DNA of 23,502 nucleotides from CAYGKP01 sp964350605 (GCA_964350605.1 CAYGKP010000013.1:1-23502), one strand, 5' to 3'. Positions 14,239-22,801 are shown, numbered from the stretch's first letter. Notes: generated by a model not told the origin, from the sequence alone. Numbers and translations are program-made.

Positions 14239-16856
14239 CCTTTAAATGTCTCGACTCGCTCATCAAGCACTTCGAAGCGTGTCTCGGCACTATAGTAATA
14301 GACGCCATCTACCAAAGGTTCCCCGTTATTGCCGTGCCCGTTCCAGTCGATTTGAGTGTTCCCTTTTTGCGAGAAGACAAGCACGCCCCAGCGGTTGTAG
14401 ACCTCGAAATCAATCGAGAGTACGTAGCGCGAATCGATGGGAATGAAGGTCTCGTTCGGGCCGCTTTGATTGGGCGTAAAGACGTTGGGCAGGACCAGCA
14501 CCTCGCAGTTGTCATTGCAAACCTCCGAGGAAAAGACGCTTTCATTCCCGACCTGATCGAGGGCCGTCACCACGTAACAGCCGCGGTAGCTAGACAAACC
14601 AGTGTGCAGGTAGGTCGTGGTGGCGTTGTCCACGCTGGTCAGCAAGGTATAGGGCTGGCTGAGAGTCTCCTTAAAATAGATGTTGTAGCCCGTCACATCG
14701 TTGTCGCAGTCGGGCGTGACTGTATAGGTCCAATCAATCTGGTTCTGGACTGCAGCCAGGGGATTGAAAGTGCCACAGTCCAACGATTGAATGGTCAACT
14801 CGGGGGCGCATGGGGCCCGCGTGTCGATGGGGCGGGCGCATTTGATATGACTGTTGTTGATGTGGGTGCTCGGAATTTCTGGGCGGCAATACGCCCCGCG
14901 GGTCTCCACGAAGAAGCAAATCGAGTCTCCCGCTGTAAGTCCGAGGATGTCCGTAGTGAAGGTTCCGCCAATCAGGGTATCCACCCGGGTGAAGGTGCCC
15001 AAACCGACCGAATCCATGTGGATGATTTGAAGCTCGTTGGCGTAGGACCAAGGCACTGATGAAGACCAATCAACCCGGATGCCGTTGTTGATCGGCATCA
15101 ACTGCAGGTCCACCGAACTGGCCGAGGCAGAGGTATCGAGCAAGCCCGAACCACTGTCGTACAACTCAATCGCATAGCTGTAAGAAGTGTCGGCTGTATT
15201 AAGGCCCGTGTCAGTATAGGTCAGGCCACTTTGAAGCCCGGAGATGGGCACAAAGTTAGAGGTGCCTACACCCAACGAACGCAGAACGCGGTATTGGAAC
15301 GGTGCCCCCACCGTGCGATCAAACGGTGGTGCCCAGACCAACTCGATCTCACCAATCGCAGGGTCGGTCACGGTCACGTCCACATTGGTCAACACAGGTG
15401 ACTGGAGGGAAAGCCCCGCACATGCAGCGGCACTCGCATAGCTTTCGCCGTCGGGCACAGGTGGAAAGTCAACTGCGATCACGTAGCAATACTGCGCGCC
15501 CTCCTCCACAGTGAGATCACTGAACGCAGTCGCCCCAACCGGCACAGAAGCAATCGGCACGAAGCCCCAACTCGACGGCACGCCAACGGCACAGGCTGAT
15601 CGGCTGATCCCGCTGGAATCGCAATCGCTGCGGTAGATGATCATTTCTGTACCCGTGATGTCGCAATCCGGGAATTGGGTGGTGTAGTTGTTCCACGCCA
15701 AATCAATCGAACTGGCTGTCGGCGTTGCCACAAGACCCGTCGGCGCGGGGGCATGAACATAGATCAGGAACTCGCCCAGGGTGGCGAGCTTTTGGACGCC
15801 AAACGGGTCGTCCTCGGCTTTGAAGACTGTGATGTAAGGCTGGCGTTGCACCGCCTCACAGTTCGCCGTCCAATGGAAGGTGCCCACGGCTGTATCGACC
15901 GCTGGTTTGGTGACCGTGAGGTAAGCTGAGTCACTGGCCAGCTCAAAAGGGCCGCCCACGCCCACCAGACTGACCGAATGGCCGTCCGGATCGCCGGTAA
16001 AAACCTCCTCGATGAGCTCCACCCCAGCCGAAATGCAGGTGTCCGACGGCAAGTACAGATTCGGCGGGCGATTGTTGGGGCCTTGCACAATGATCTGCAT
16101 GTCGCGGCGCACAAACCCAATCCGAGCCCCGTTGCGCCACTCCTCAACCAGGAAGGCAATGTTGTACTCACCTTGCGTGATGGGGGCGTTCCAGGTGATC
16201 TGACCACTAATCGGGTCGATGGTAAAGGCTGTGGCCGGCACGGGCGTGACCTGATTGGGCAAAACATAGCCTGGCACGTTGCTGATCAAATCCGCCTTTG
16301 GGGTGACCAACACAAATGAGATGGAATCACCATCTGGGTCGAACGCACCGGGGTTATGGGTCCAAATTTGACCCACATTCGCCACATCGATTGGCGGTAC
16401 TGAAAGCTGCGGAGTGCTGTTGAGAATGTTTCCCGGCTCGACTGTCGGGATGCGGATGAAGGTTTCTACATGCAGGTTCACCGAACCCGAATTGTTGATA
16501 TTCAAAATGCCTGCGTTACGGAAGGCTTCAGTGTAGGAAATCAAATAGCTACCTACAGAAGGAAATGTATGGGTATAAACAAACGTGTAGGCCTCCGTCT
16601 CGTTGCCCAAGAAGACTGGCGTGGTGAGTGGAAGCGTAACGATGGTACCATCACTGATGACCAAGTTGGGGGGCAGCAACAACGCACTAGCAGGCCCATT
16701 GTCAACGTAAATACTCAGTGTGATGCGGTACTGCAGGTTCGATACCCGCTCGGCCACAATGTCTGCTGCGCGCAAATGGCTGGCCTGGACCGAAGTAAAT
16801 CGACCGGCCAGCAAAAGGACAAACAAAAGAAGACTAAAGCGTAGGCCGGCGCGCAT
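14217..16856 (-). CDS. Large secreted T9SS type B cargo protein with fibronectin-like domains
   Basis: It has 879 residues. A signal peptide covers about 1-26 (cleavage near VQA/SHLRA). The next 240 residues open with SHLRAADIVAERV, a start seen in many Bacteroidota surface proteins, and include a cadherin-like piece with GAFDPDGDSISF at 170-181. From about 375 to 780 come several fibronectin type III-like segments (for example GLVATPTASSIDLAWNNY and the later YNIYFKETL region). The last 93 residues (from 787) are the gliding motility-associated C-terminal domain: VLPNVFTPN, FEVYNRWGVLVF, WNGHGNNGEPLVDGVYYY, ending KGWVLLVR. That domain sends proteins through the type IX system in the type B manner. 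There are sixteen cysteines, all after residue 270. I see no catalytic motif, so adhesion or a surface-layer role is likely but unproven. The next gene overlaps its 3' end. Confidence 0.9.
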   Translation of the reverse strand: MRAGLRFSLLLFVLLLAGRFTSVQASHLRAADIVAERVSNLQYRITLSIYVDNGPASALLLPPNLVISDGTIVTLPLTTPVFLGNETEAYTFVYTHTFPSVGSYLISYTEAFRNAGILNINNSGSVNLHVETFIRIPTVEPGNILNSTPQLSVPPIDVANVGQIWTHNPGAFDPDGDSISFVLVTPKADLISNVPGYVLPNQVTPVPATAFTIDPISGQITWNAPITQGEYNIAFLVEEWRNGARIGFVRRDMQIIVQGPNNRPPNLYLPSDTCISAGVELIEEVFTGDPDGHSVSLVGVGGPFELASDSAYLTVTKPAVDTAVGTFHWTANCEAVQRQPYITVFKAEDDPFGVQKLATLGEFLIYVHAPAPTGLVATPTASSIDLAWNNYTTQFPDCDITGTEMIIYRSDCDSSGISRSACAVGVPSSWGFVPIASVPVGATAFSDLTVEEGAQYCYVIAVDFPPVPDGESYASAAACAGLSLQSPVLTNVDVTVTDPAIGEIELVWAPPFDRTVGAPFQYRVLRSLGVGTSNFVPISGLQSGLTYTDTGLNTADTSYSYAIELYDSGSGLLDTSASASSVDLQLMPINNGIRVDWSSSVPWSYANELQIIHMDSVGLGTFTRVDTLIGGTFTTDILGLTAGDSICFFVETRGAYCRPEIPSTHINNSHIKCARPIDTRAPCAPELTIQSLDCGTFNPLAAVQNQIDWTYTVTPDCDNDVTGYNIYFKETLSQPYTLLTSVDNATTTYLHTGLSSYRGCYVVTALDQVGNESVFSSEVCNDNCEVLVLPNVFTPNQSGPNETFIPIDSRYVLSIDFEVYNRWGVLVFSQKGNTQIDWNGHGNNGEPLVDGVYYYSAETRFEVLDERVETFKGWVLLVR

Positions 16857-16857
16857 G

Positions 16858-16865
16858 ACAAGTTA
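16858..16865 (-). promoter_or_regulatory. Weak -7-like box upstream of the T9SS cargo gene
   Basis: TAACTTGT on the minus strand, one base before the ATG. A TTTC at 16884-16887 lies 18 bases upstream, near the expected -33 place. A second candidate, TTACCTTG at about 16928-16935, lies farther upstream. Neither is a full consensus match. Confidence 0.25.
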
Positions 16866-17029
16866 GGTTCACCGATGGATCTGGAAATCACCCAGTGACT
16901 TCCCGGTTGATCACTCAACCTTTGGGCAAGGTAACCTGTTCTCCAACCAATCACCCCTTCGAATGGTGCGAACCAGAGGGGCGAAGGATCCAAAATTATT
17001 TAGAAATCGTCCAAATAGGAACCCTTGGC

Positions 17030-17060
17030 TTTGTGGGGCCGCCCTTCGCGGCTAACTTTC
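17030..17060 (+). promoter_or_regulatory. Promoter of the sdhCAB operon
   Basis: TTTG at 17030-17033 and TAACTTTC at 17053-17060 are separated by 19 bases, the spacing of the Bacteroidota promoter (TTTG, 19-21 bases, TAnnTTTG); only the last base of the -7 box differs. Transcription should begin near 17065, giving a leader of about 45 bases before the sdhC ATG. This is the best two-part promoter in the window. The whole 16857-17108 gap between the T9SS gene and sdhC otherwise holds no gene that I can see. Confidence 0.6.
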
Positions 17061-17108
17061 CCACGTTTCGTATCACGATTCCCACCACCGATAACGAATT
17101 CCCCCTTC

Positions 17109-17813
17109 ATGAGCTGGATCAAAACCACACTCACCAGTAGCCTGGGTCGCAAGCTGCTCATGGCCTTCTCGGGCCTGGGACTGATCTTGTTCCTTGTGGT
17201 TCACATGGCAGGCAACTTGCTCCTGATCAAAGACGACGGCGGCCTCGCCTTCAACGAGTACGCACACTTCATGGCCCACACCACCATCATTAAGGTGTCG
17301 GAGGTCGGCCTATTCGGCATTTTCTTCCTCCACATCATTCAGGGCCTCGCGCTGATCTTTAAGAACAAAAAGGCCCGCCCAGTTGGCTATGCGAAATATG
17401 ACGGCGCGTCGAACTCGAAATGGGCGGCGCGCTGGATGGGCTTTCTGGGCACCACCATCTTGTTCTTCCTGATCCTTCACCTCTCGAACTTCTTCTGGAA
17501 GTCGAAGCTGAAAGTCTGGGTCGGCGCCGGTGAACACACCGCCTCGGACATGGTGGCGGGCACCGACATGTTCGATCTCTACTCGGTGGTGAAGTATTCC
17601 TTCGAACAGCCTTGGTATACGGCGGTTTATGTCATTGCGATGATCGCCTTGTGCTTCCACTTGATCCACGGTTTCTCCTCGGCCTTCCAGTCGATTGGCT
17701 GGAACCACCCCAAATACACCCCGCTGGTCAAGAAGGCTGGCGTGGTCTACGCCGTTCTTATCAGCGCGGGCTTCATTGTAGCCCCGCTTTACTTCCTCAT
17801 TCAGTCGCTCTAA
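17109..17813 (+). CDS. sdhC: Succinate dehydrogenase cytochrome b558 subunit
   Basis: Membrane anchor of complex II that binds heme and passes electrons from the Fe-S subunit to (mena)quinone. It has 234 residues with five membrane helices, roughly 16-40, 62-85, 110-130, 168-190 and 208-230, the single-anchor type found with sdhC-sdhA-sdhB order. Candidate heme-ligand histidines lie in helices: His32 (VVHMAGNL), His75 (FLHIIQG), His124 (LILHLSNFFW), His184 and His187 (CFHLIHGFSSAFQ). The start is the ATG at 17109, giving MSWIKTTLTSSLGRK; the frame is open upstream but that part is the promoter region. The sdhA ATG follows three bases after the stop. Confidence 0.94.
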   Translation: MSWIKTTLTSSLGRKLLMAFSGLGLILFLVVHMAGNLLLIKDDGGLAFNEYAHFMAHTTIIKVSEVGLFGIFFLHIIQGLALIFKNKKARPVGYAKYDGASNSKWAARWMGFLGTTILFFLILHLSNFFWKSKLKVWVGAGEHTASDMVAGTDMFDLYSVVKYSFEQPWYTAVYVIAMIALCFHLIHGFSSAFQSIGWNHPKYTPLVKKAGVVYAVLISAGFIVAPLYFLIQSL

Positions 17814-17816
17814 GCC

Positions 17817-19742
17817 ATGGCTACCATGAAACTCGACGCTAAAATTCCCGCTGGCGAACTGGCCGACAAGTGGACTTCGCACAAGTCGCACGTCGACTTG
17901 GTGAACCCCGCCAACAAGCGGCACTTGGACATCATTGTGATCGGTACCGGTCTGGCAGGTGCTTCGGCTGCCGCCAGTTTAGGCGAATTGGGCTACAACG
18001 TGAAGGTGTTCTGTTTTCAGGACAGCCCGCGCCGAGCCCACTCGATTGCTGCACAAGGTGGTATCAATGCTGCAAAAAACTACCAGAACGATGGTGATAG
18101 CATCTACCGCCTATTCTACGACACCATCAAAGGGGGTGACTACCGCTCTCGCGAGGCGAACGTACATCGCCTTGCTGAGGTGAGTGTCAACATCATTGAC
18201 CAAGCGGTGGGGCAAGGCGTGCCATTCGCCCGCGACTACGGCGGCTTGCTAGACAACCGTTCGTTTGGTGGTGTACAAGTGCAGCGCACCTTCTACGCCA
18301 AGGGGCAAACAGGGCAGCAGCTTCTTCTTGGTGCCTACTCGTCGCTGATGCGCCAGGTACAGAAGAAGAAAGTGACCATGTACACCCGCCATGAAATGAT
18401 GGACGTGGTGCTGGTCGACGGCAAGGCACGCGGCATCATTGCGCGAAACCTGGTGACCGGCGAGATCGAACGCCACGCGGCCCACGCGGTCGTGCTGGCG
18501 AGTGGCGGCTATGGCAATGTGTTCTTCCTCTCGACCAATGCAATGGGCTCGAACGTGACCGCTGCCTGGCGGGCGCACAAGAAGGGGGCCTTCATGGCCA
18601 ATCCTTGCTTCACGCAGATTCACCCTACCTGCATTCCCGTTTCGGGCGAGCACCAGTCGAAGCTGACACTTATGTCTGAGTCTCTGCGCAACGACGGACG
18701 CATCTGGGTACCTAAAGCAAAAGGAGACAAACGCCATCCGAACGAAATCCCGGAAGACGAGCGCGACTACTACCTCGAGCGCCGCTACCCGGCTTTCGGA
18801 AACTTGGTGCCGCGTGATGTGGCCTCGCGTGCCGCGAAGGAACGCTGCGATGCGGGGTACGGAGTGGGCACAACGGGCATGGCGGTCTACTTGGACTTTG
18901 CCGATGCGATTGGCCGAATGGGCAAAGACGTGGTTGCCGCCAAGTATGGCAACCTGTTCGACATGTACCAACAGATCACCGACGAGAACCCCTACGAGCG
19001 CCCCATGCGCATCTACCCAGCGGTTCACTACACGATGGGCGGTCTGTGGGTCGACTATAACCTGATGACCACCGTGCCGGGCCTTTATGCCCTGGGCGAG
19101 TGCAACTTCTCGGATCACGGCGCAAACCGCCTGGGCGCATCGGCCCTGATGCAAGGGCTAGCTGATGGCTACTTCGTAATCCCCTACACCATTGGGGAGT
19201 ACCTGTCCGACGACATCCGTACGCCGCGCTTCTCGACCGACTTGCCGGAGTTTGCGGAGGCCGAGAAAGCCGTTCGAGACCAGATCAAGGGCTTGTTCGC
19301 TGTGAAAGGAACAAAGCCCGTGGATTATTTCCACAAGGCTTTAGGCAAGATCATGTGGGACAAATGCGGCATGGCCCGCAACGCGGAGGGACTCAACTGG
19401 GCGATTGCTGAAATCCAGAAGCTCAAAGAGGAATTCATGAAGGACATTCGCATTCCCGGATCGGACGCAGGTTTCAATCCAGAATTGGAAAAGGCCTGTC
19501 GTGTTTACGACTTCCTGGAACTTGGCGAGTTGATGTGCCGCGATGCACTGGACCGTAAGGAGTCCTGTGGTGGTCACTTCCGCGAAGAATCGCAAACGGC
19601 CGAGGGCGAAGCCCTGCGCGACGATAAGAATTATGCGTATGTGTCGGCTTGGGCCTGGGAAGGCCCAAGCAAGGCGCAGAAGCTGCACAAGGAGGCCCTG
19701 GTCTTCGACAACGTTGAACTCAAAACGCGAAGCTACAAGTAG
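17817..19742 (+). CDS. sdhA: Succinate dehydrogenase flavoprotein subunit
   Basis: Catalytic subunit of complex II, oxidising succinate to fumarate in the TCA cycle. It has 641 residues. The FAD dinucleotide fold begins at 39 with GTGLAGASAA (glycines 43, 45, 48). RRAHSIAAQGGINAA at 72-86 holds His75, the residue to which FAD is covalently bound in this family. Substrate-site motifs are IHPTCIP at 268-274 and VPRDVASRA at 331-339, where Arg333 should be the proton-shuttle arginine. HYTMGGLWVDY and the GANRLGASAL block complete the pattern. The alternative would be a fumarate reductase; the same fold serves both directions, but gene order and the b558 anchor favour succinate:menaquinone oxidoreductase. 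A second in-frame ATG at 17826 could also start it. Confidence 0.97.
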   Translation: MATMKLDAKIPAGELADKWTSHKSHVDLVNPANKRHLDIIVIGTGLAGASAAASLGELGYNVKVFCFQDSPRRAHSIAAQGGINAAKNYQNDGDSIYRLFYDTIKGGDYRSREANVHRLAEVSVNIIDQAVGQGVPFARDYGGLLDNRSFGGVQVQRTFYAKGQTGQQLLLGAYSSLMRQVQKKKVTMYTRHEMMDVVLVDGKARGIIARNLVTGEIERHAAHAVVLASGGYGNVFFLSTNAMGSNVTAAWRAHKKGAFMANPCFTQIHPTCIPVSGEHQSKLTLMSESLRNDGRIWVPKAKGDKRHPNEIPEDERDYYLERRYPAFGNLVPRDVASRAAKERCDAGYGVGTTGMAVYLDFADAIGRMGKDVVAAKYGNLFDMYQQITDENPYERPMRIYPAVHYTMGGLWVDYNLMTTVPGLYALGECNFSDHGANRLGASALMQGLADGYFVIPYTIGEYLSDDIRTPRFSTDLPEFAEAEKAVRDQIKGLFAVKGTKPVDYFHKALGKIMWDKCGMARNAEGLNWAIAEIQKLKEEFMKDIRIPGSDAGFNPELEKACRVYDFLELGELMCRDALDRKESCGGHFREESQTAEGEALRDDKNYAYVSAWAWEGPSKAQKLHKEALVFDNVELKTRSYK

Positions 19743-19752
19743 CACACGCTCT

Positions 19753-20499
19753 ATGGATCTGACACTCAAAATCTGGCGCCAATCGAGCCCCAAGGACAAG
19801 GGCCAAATGGTGGCCTACCCCATCAAGGATGTATCGCCTGACAGCTCGTTCCTCGAGATGATGGATCAGCTCAACTACGAGTTGGTCGAGAAAGGGGAAG
19901 AGCCCGTGGCCTTCGACCACGACTGTCGGGAAGGCATTTGCGGCATGTGCTCAATGTTCATCAATGGCCGCCCACATGGGCCGGGCAACCTGGTGACCAC
20001 CTGTCAACTGCACATGCGTTCGTTTAGCGATGGGGATACCATCGTGATCGAGCCTTGGCGTGCCTCGGCCTTTCCAGTTGTCAAAGACTTGGCCGTTGAC
20101 CGATCGGCCTTCGACCGAGTGATCGAAGCGGGAGGATTCGTTTCCATTAATACTGGTTCGGCACCCGATGGCAATGCCATTCCCATTGAAAAAGAAAAAG
20201 CCGATTCGGCCCTTGACGCGGCAACCTGCATCGGCTGTGGTGCCTGTGTCGCGGCATGTAAGAACGCTTCGGCCATGCTGTTTGTCTCGGCGAAGATTTC
20301 GCAATTGGCACTCCTCCCTCAGGGCGCACCCGAGCGCGCAGTTCGTGCCAAAGCCATGGTCGCACAAATGGACGCAGAAGGCTTTGGTGCTTGCACCAAC
20401 ACGGGAGCTTGTGAAGCGGAATGCCCCAAGGGAATTTCGCTGGAGAACATCGCGCGCATGAACCGCGAATACTTCCGCGCCCAAATCGGCGGACGCTAA
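19753..20499 (+). CDS. sdhB: Succinate dehydrogenase iron-sulfur subunit
   Basis: Electron-transfer subunit between the FAD of SdhA and the heme/quinone of SdhC. It has 248 residues. The [2Fe-2S] ligands are Cys58, Cys63, Cys66 (CREGICGMC) and Cys84. The second domain has CIGCGACVAAC (Cys159, 162, 165) with Cys169, and later Cys214, Cys220 and Cys224 in the CTNTGACEAEC segment followed by PKGI, enough for the [4Fe-4S] and [3Fe-4S] clusters. All cluster ligands are intact. The start is the ATG at 19753, ten bases after the sdhA stop, because it gives the family N-terminus (MDLTLKIWRQ); the upstream extension of the frame overlaps sdhA. It is the last gene of the operon, followed by a strong terminator. 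Confidence 0.97.
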   Translation: MDLTLKIWRQSSPKDKGQMVAYPIKDVSPDSSFLEMMDQLNYELVEKGEEPVAFDHDCREGICGMCSMFINGRPHGPGNLVTTCQLHMRSFSDGDTIVIEPWRASAFPVVKDLAVDRSAFDRVIEAGGFVSINTGSAPDGNAIPIEKEKADSALDAATCIGCGACVAACKNASAMLFVSAKISQLALLPQGAPERAVRAKAMVAQMDAEGFGACTNTGACEAECPKGISLENIARMNREYFRAQIGGR

Positions 20500-20518
20500 T
20501 CCCTGCCCACTCCAACGG

Positions 20519-20547
20519 AAAGGGGCCCACAGGCCCCTTTTCTTTTT
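20519..20547 (+). terminator. Terminator of the sdhCAB operon
   Basis: AAAGGGGCC and GGCCCCTTT form a perfect 9-base stem around a CACA loop, followed by TCTTTTT. It begins 20 bases after the sdhB stop and ends 19 bases before the next ATG, so the following gene needs its own promoter squeezed between, or depends on readthrough. Confidence 0.92.
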
Positions 20548-20566
20548 CCCTTCGTAGTTTTCGCCC

Positions 20567-21091
20567 ATGACGACCGTTCTTGCTTGCACCAACCGACGCG
20601 GATCGGTCAGCGCACAGTTGGCCACTTGGTACGCGGGGCTCTTGATGGAGAAAGGGCTGGAAAGCCTCCCGATGGACCTCACGGGCCTACCGAAAGACTT
20701 TGCGTTCTCGGCCCTCTATGGCGAGAAAAGCCCCGATTTCGACCGGGTGGTGCTTCCCTTGGTTCAAAGCGTGCGCGTCGTGTTGATTGTCCCCGAGTAC
20801 AACGGCTCGTTTCCCGGGGTGCTGAAAACAATGATTGACGGATTGCCCCGAGCCACTCTGAAGGATACGGCCGTGGCCCTCGTGGGCCTTGGTTCAGGCC
20901 GCATGGGTTCGGCCCAGGCCCTCTCCCACCTCGATGACATCTTGGCTTACCTGGGTGCCTTCACGCTCCCCTTGCGGGTGCGGATTCCCCAGGTGGAAGA
21001 GAAGTTCGTGGAAGGCAAGGTTGTCGAGCTCGGCACCCAAAAGGCGCTGGAAGCCCAAGCTGATCAGCTGATCAAGTTTCAAATCAGCTAG
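20567..21091 (+). CDS. NADPH-dependent FMN reductase-family flavoprotein
   Basis: Flavodoxin-like protein of 174 residues. A phosphate-binding loop CTNRRGSVS lies at 7-15, and PEYNGSFPGVLKTMIDGL at 76-93 is the family signature that holds the FMN ring. Members reduce FMN, quinones, chromate or azo compounds with NAD(P)H; the physiological substrate cannot be read here. It has no signal peptide and should be cytoplasmic. It follows the sdh terminator by 19 bases. TAGTTTTC at 20555-20562, one base off the -7 consensus, lies four bases before the ATG and may be its promoter box. Its stop is 5 bases from the stop of the opposing small membrane protein gene, with no terminator in between. Confidence 0.88.
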   Translation: MTTVLACTNRRGSVSAQLATWYAGLLMEKGLESLPMDLTGLPKDFAFSALYGEKSPDFDRVVLPLVQSVRVVLIVPEYNGSFPGVLKTMIDGLPRATLKDTAVALVGLGSGRMGSAQALSHLDDILAYLGAFTLPLRVRIPQVEEKFVEGKVVELGTQKALEAQADQLIKFQIS

Positions 21092-21096
21092 TTGTA

Positions 21097-21426
21097 TTAC
21101 TTGAACGATTCGAGGGCCTCCTTGACTTCCGAAACCAGCTTTCGCTGCTTCTTAGCCACTGTCAAGTAATAGATGACAACGGACAGAATCAGACTAACAA
21201 AAAACGAAAGGACCAGCAGCAGTAAGTAGCTGCGCTTGGGAATCTCCGGGTCAACTTCGATACGCCCCTGCCGCCATGACACCCTCGCGCCCACCCATCC
21301 GGACCTAGCAACCACCCACACTAGGCCTTTGCGTTCCTTGAGTTGACACTCGGGAAAAGCCTTCGCAAGAAACTTGAAAAGTTTCTGGTGCTCTGGATTC
21401 GTTTGGAGCGTAAGTGGCTGACTCAT
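21097..21426 (-). CDS. Small membrane protein of unknown function
   Basis: It has 109 residues and I do not recognise a family. A soluble N-terminal part of about 65 residues, with short beta-prone stretches (GLVWVVARSGWVGARVSW), is followed by one strong membrane helix at about 67-90 (YLLLLVLSFFVSLILSVVIYYL) and a charged tail of 19 residues that could form a short helix (KKQRKLVSEVKEALESF). There is no signal peptide, so a single-pass protein with its N-terminal domain probably in the cytoplasm is possible; orientation is uncertain. It starts 11 bases after the ffh stop and is probably co-transcribed with ffh, but nothing in the protein points to an SRP role. Confidence 0.75.
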   Translation of the reverse strand: MSQPLTLQTNPEHQKLFKFLAKAFPECQLKERKGLVWVVARSGWVGARVSWRQGRIEVDPEIPKRSYLLLLVLSFFVSLILSVVIYYLTVAKKQRKLVSEVKEALESFK

Positions 21427-21437
21427 TGGTTACAGTA

Positions 21438-22763
21438 CTAGCCCGGCATACCAGGCATCATGCCGCGGCCCTTGCCCTTCATCTGACCGGCTTTGCGCAT
21501 CATCTTGCGCATGTCCTCGAACTGCTTCATCAGTTGGTTCACCTGCTGAATCGAGGTGCCCGAACCATCCGCAAGCCGCTTGCGGCGGTTGCCGTTGATC
21601 AGGTCAGGGTTCTGGCGCTCGTGTGGGGTCATGGAATAAATGATCGAACGCACGGGCTTGAAGGCATCCTCGTCCACCTCGACGTTCTTCATCATTTTGC
21701 CCACGCCGGGGATCATGCCCAGGAGGTCTTTCATGTTCCCCATCTTCTCGATCTGGTCGAGTTGCTTTAAGAAGTCCTCGAAGTCAAAGGTGTTCTTGCG
21801 TAGCTTCTTGGCCAGCTTCCGCGATTCGTCTTCGTCGAAGTTCTCTTGGGCTTTCTCAACGAGCGAAACCACGTCGCCCATACCCAGAATTCGGCTGGCC
21901 ATCCGCTCGGGGTGGAACGCCTCGAGGGCTTCCATCTTCTCCCCTGTTGAGACGAGTTTGATCGGCTTGCCGACCACCGCATTTACCGACAAAGCCGCAC
22001 CACCGCGGGTGTCGCCGTCGAGCTTGGTGACCACCACGCCGTCGAAGTTCAATCGCTCGTCGAAGGCTTGTGCGGTATTCACCGCATCCTGACCGGTCAT
22101 CGCATCGACCACGAACAGCGTCTCCGAGGGGCGGAGGGCTTTCTGGATCGCGGCGATCTCGTCCATCATCTTTTCGTCGATGCCCAAGCGTCCGGCGGTA
22201 TCGACAATCACTACGCGCTTGTTGAGCTTCTTGGCGTGTTCAACCGCCCGCTTGGCGAGTGCCACGGCATCCTTGGGGTCCTCTTCCGAGTAGACGTCAA
22301 CGCCCACCTGCGCCCCCAAGGTCTTGAGTTGTTCGACCGCGGCGGGGCGATAGATGTCGCAAGCAGCCAGCATCACCTCGCGGCCTTGGCTTTTTAGTTG
22401 GCGCGCGAGCTTGCCACAGAACGTGGTTTTCCCCGCACCTTGAAGCCCAGCCACCAAAATCACGGCGGGCTCGCCTTTGATCTGCAAGTCGGTCTTCTGG
22501 CCACCCATGAGGGCTGCCAGTTCTTCCTGTACGATTTTGACAAACAACTGCCCGGGGCTGACCGCGCTGAGCACATCGCGGCCCAGGGCCTTCTCCTTCA
22601 CCGTATCGGTGAACTCCTTGGCGACTTTGTAATGAACGTCAGCATCGACGAGCGCGCGGCGGATTTCCTTGGTCGTTTGAGCGACGTTGGTTTCCGAAAT
22701 GCGATCGGACCCTTTGAGGGTTTTGAAGGCGCGGTCGAGCTTACTGGATAGACTTTCGAACAT
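21438..22763 (-). CDS. ffh: Signal recognition particle GTPase Ffh (SRP54)
   Basis: Protein part of the signal recognition particle: binds 4.5S RNA and the signal sequences of nascent membrane proteins and docks with FtsY. It has 441 residues. The N-domain helical bundle is about 1-90. In the G domain the P-loop GLQGAGKTT is at 106-114, DIYRPAAVEQL at 136-146, DTAGR at 188-192 and TKLDGDTRGG at 246-255. The methionine-rich M domain starts near 325; it contains the RNA-binding segment around GSGTSIQQVNQLMKQF and ends in a Met/Gly/Lys-rich tail (GRGMMPGMPG). Everything needed is intact. It follows the RqcH-family gene, separated by 35 bases, with a perfect TAACTTTG box covering that gene's stop. 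No 4.5S RNA gene is visible in the window. Confidence 0.97.
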   Translation of the reverse strand: MFESLSSKLDRAFKTLKGSDRISETNVAQTTKEIRRALVDADVHYKVAKEFTDTVKEKALGRDVLSAVSPGQLFVKIVQEELAALMGGQKTDLQIKGEPAVILVAGLQGAGKTTFCGKLARQLKSQGREVMLAACDIYRPAAVEQLKTLGAQVGVDVYSEEDPKDAVALAKRAVEHAKKLNKRVVIVDTAGRLGIDEKMMDEIAAIQKALRPSETLFVVDAMTGQDAVNTAQAFDERLNFDGVVVTKLDGDTRGGAALSVNAVVGKPIKLVSTGEKMEALEAFHPERMASRILGMGDVVSLVEKAQENFDEDESRKLAKKLRKNTFDFEDFLKQLDQIEKMGNMKDLLGMIPGVGKMMKNVEVDEDAFKPVRSIIYSMTPHERQNPDLINGNRRKRLADGSGTSIQQVNQLMKQFEDMRKMMRKAGQMKGKGRGMMPGMPG

Positions 22764-22793
22764 GGGAATTTAGAAATGCGGACCGGAGGGCCA

Positions 22794-22801
22794 CAAAGTT
22801 A
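22794..22801 (-). promoter_or_regulatory. Candidate -7 promoter box of ffh
   Basis: TAACTTTG on the minus strand is an exact TAnnTTTG match, 30 bases before the ffh ATG. Its first three bases are the TAA stop of the upstream RqcH-family gene. No TTTG sits at the expected -33 place, so the promoter may be weak or fortuitous. Confidence 0.4.

Noticed and set aside
16857..17108. A small gene or RNA in the 252-base gap before sdhC
   Set aside because: No frame has a credible start with conserved-looking sequence, and no stable hairpin or RNA motif is evident; promoter elements explain the gap.
18249..19154. A 301-codon open frame on the minus strand opposite sdhA
   Set aside because: It lies wholly within a well-conserved gene, has no recognisable motifs and is rich in Arg/His/Val as expected of an antisense frame in GC-rich coding DNA.
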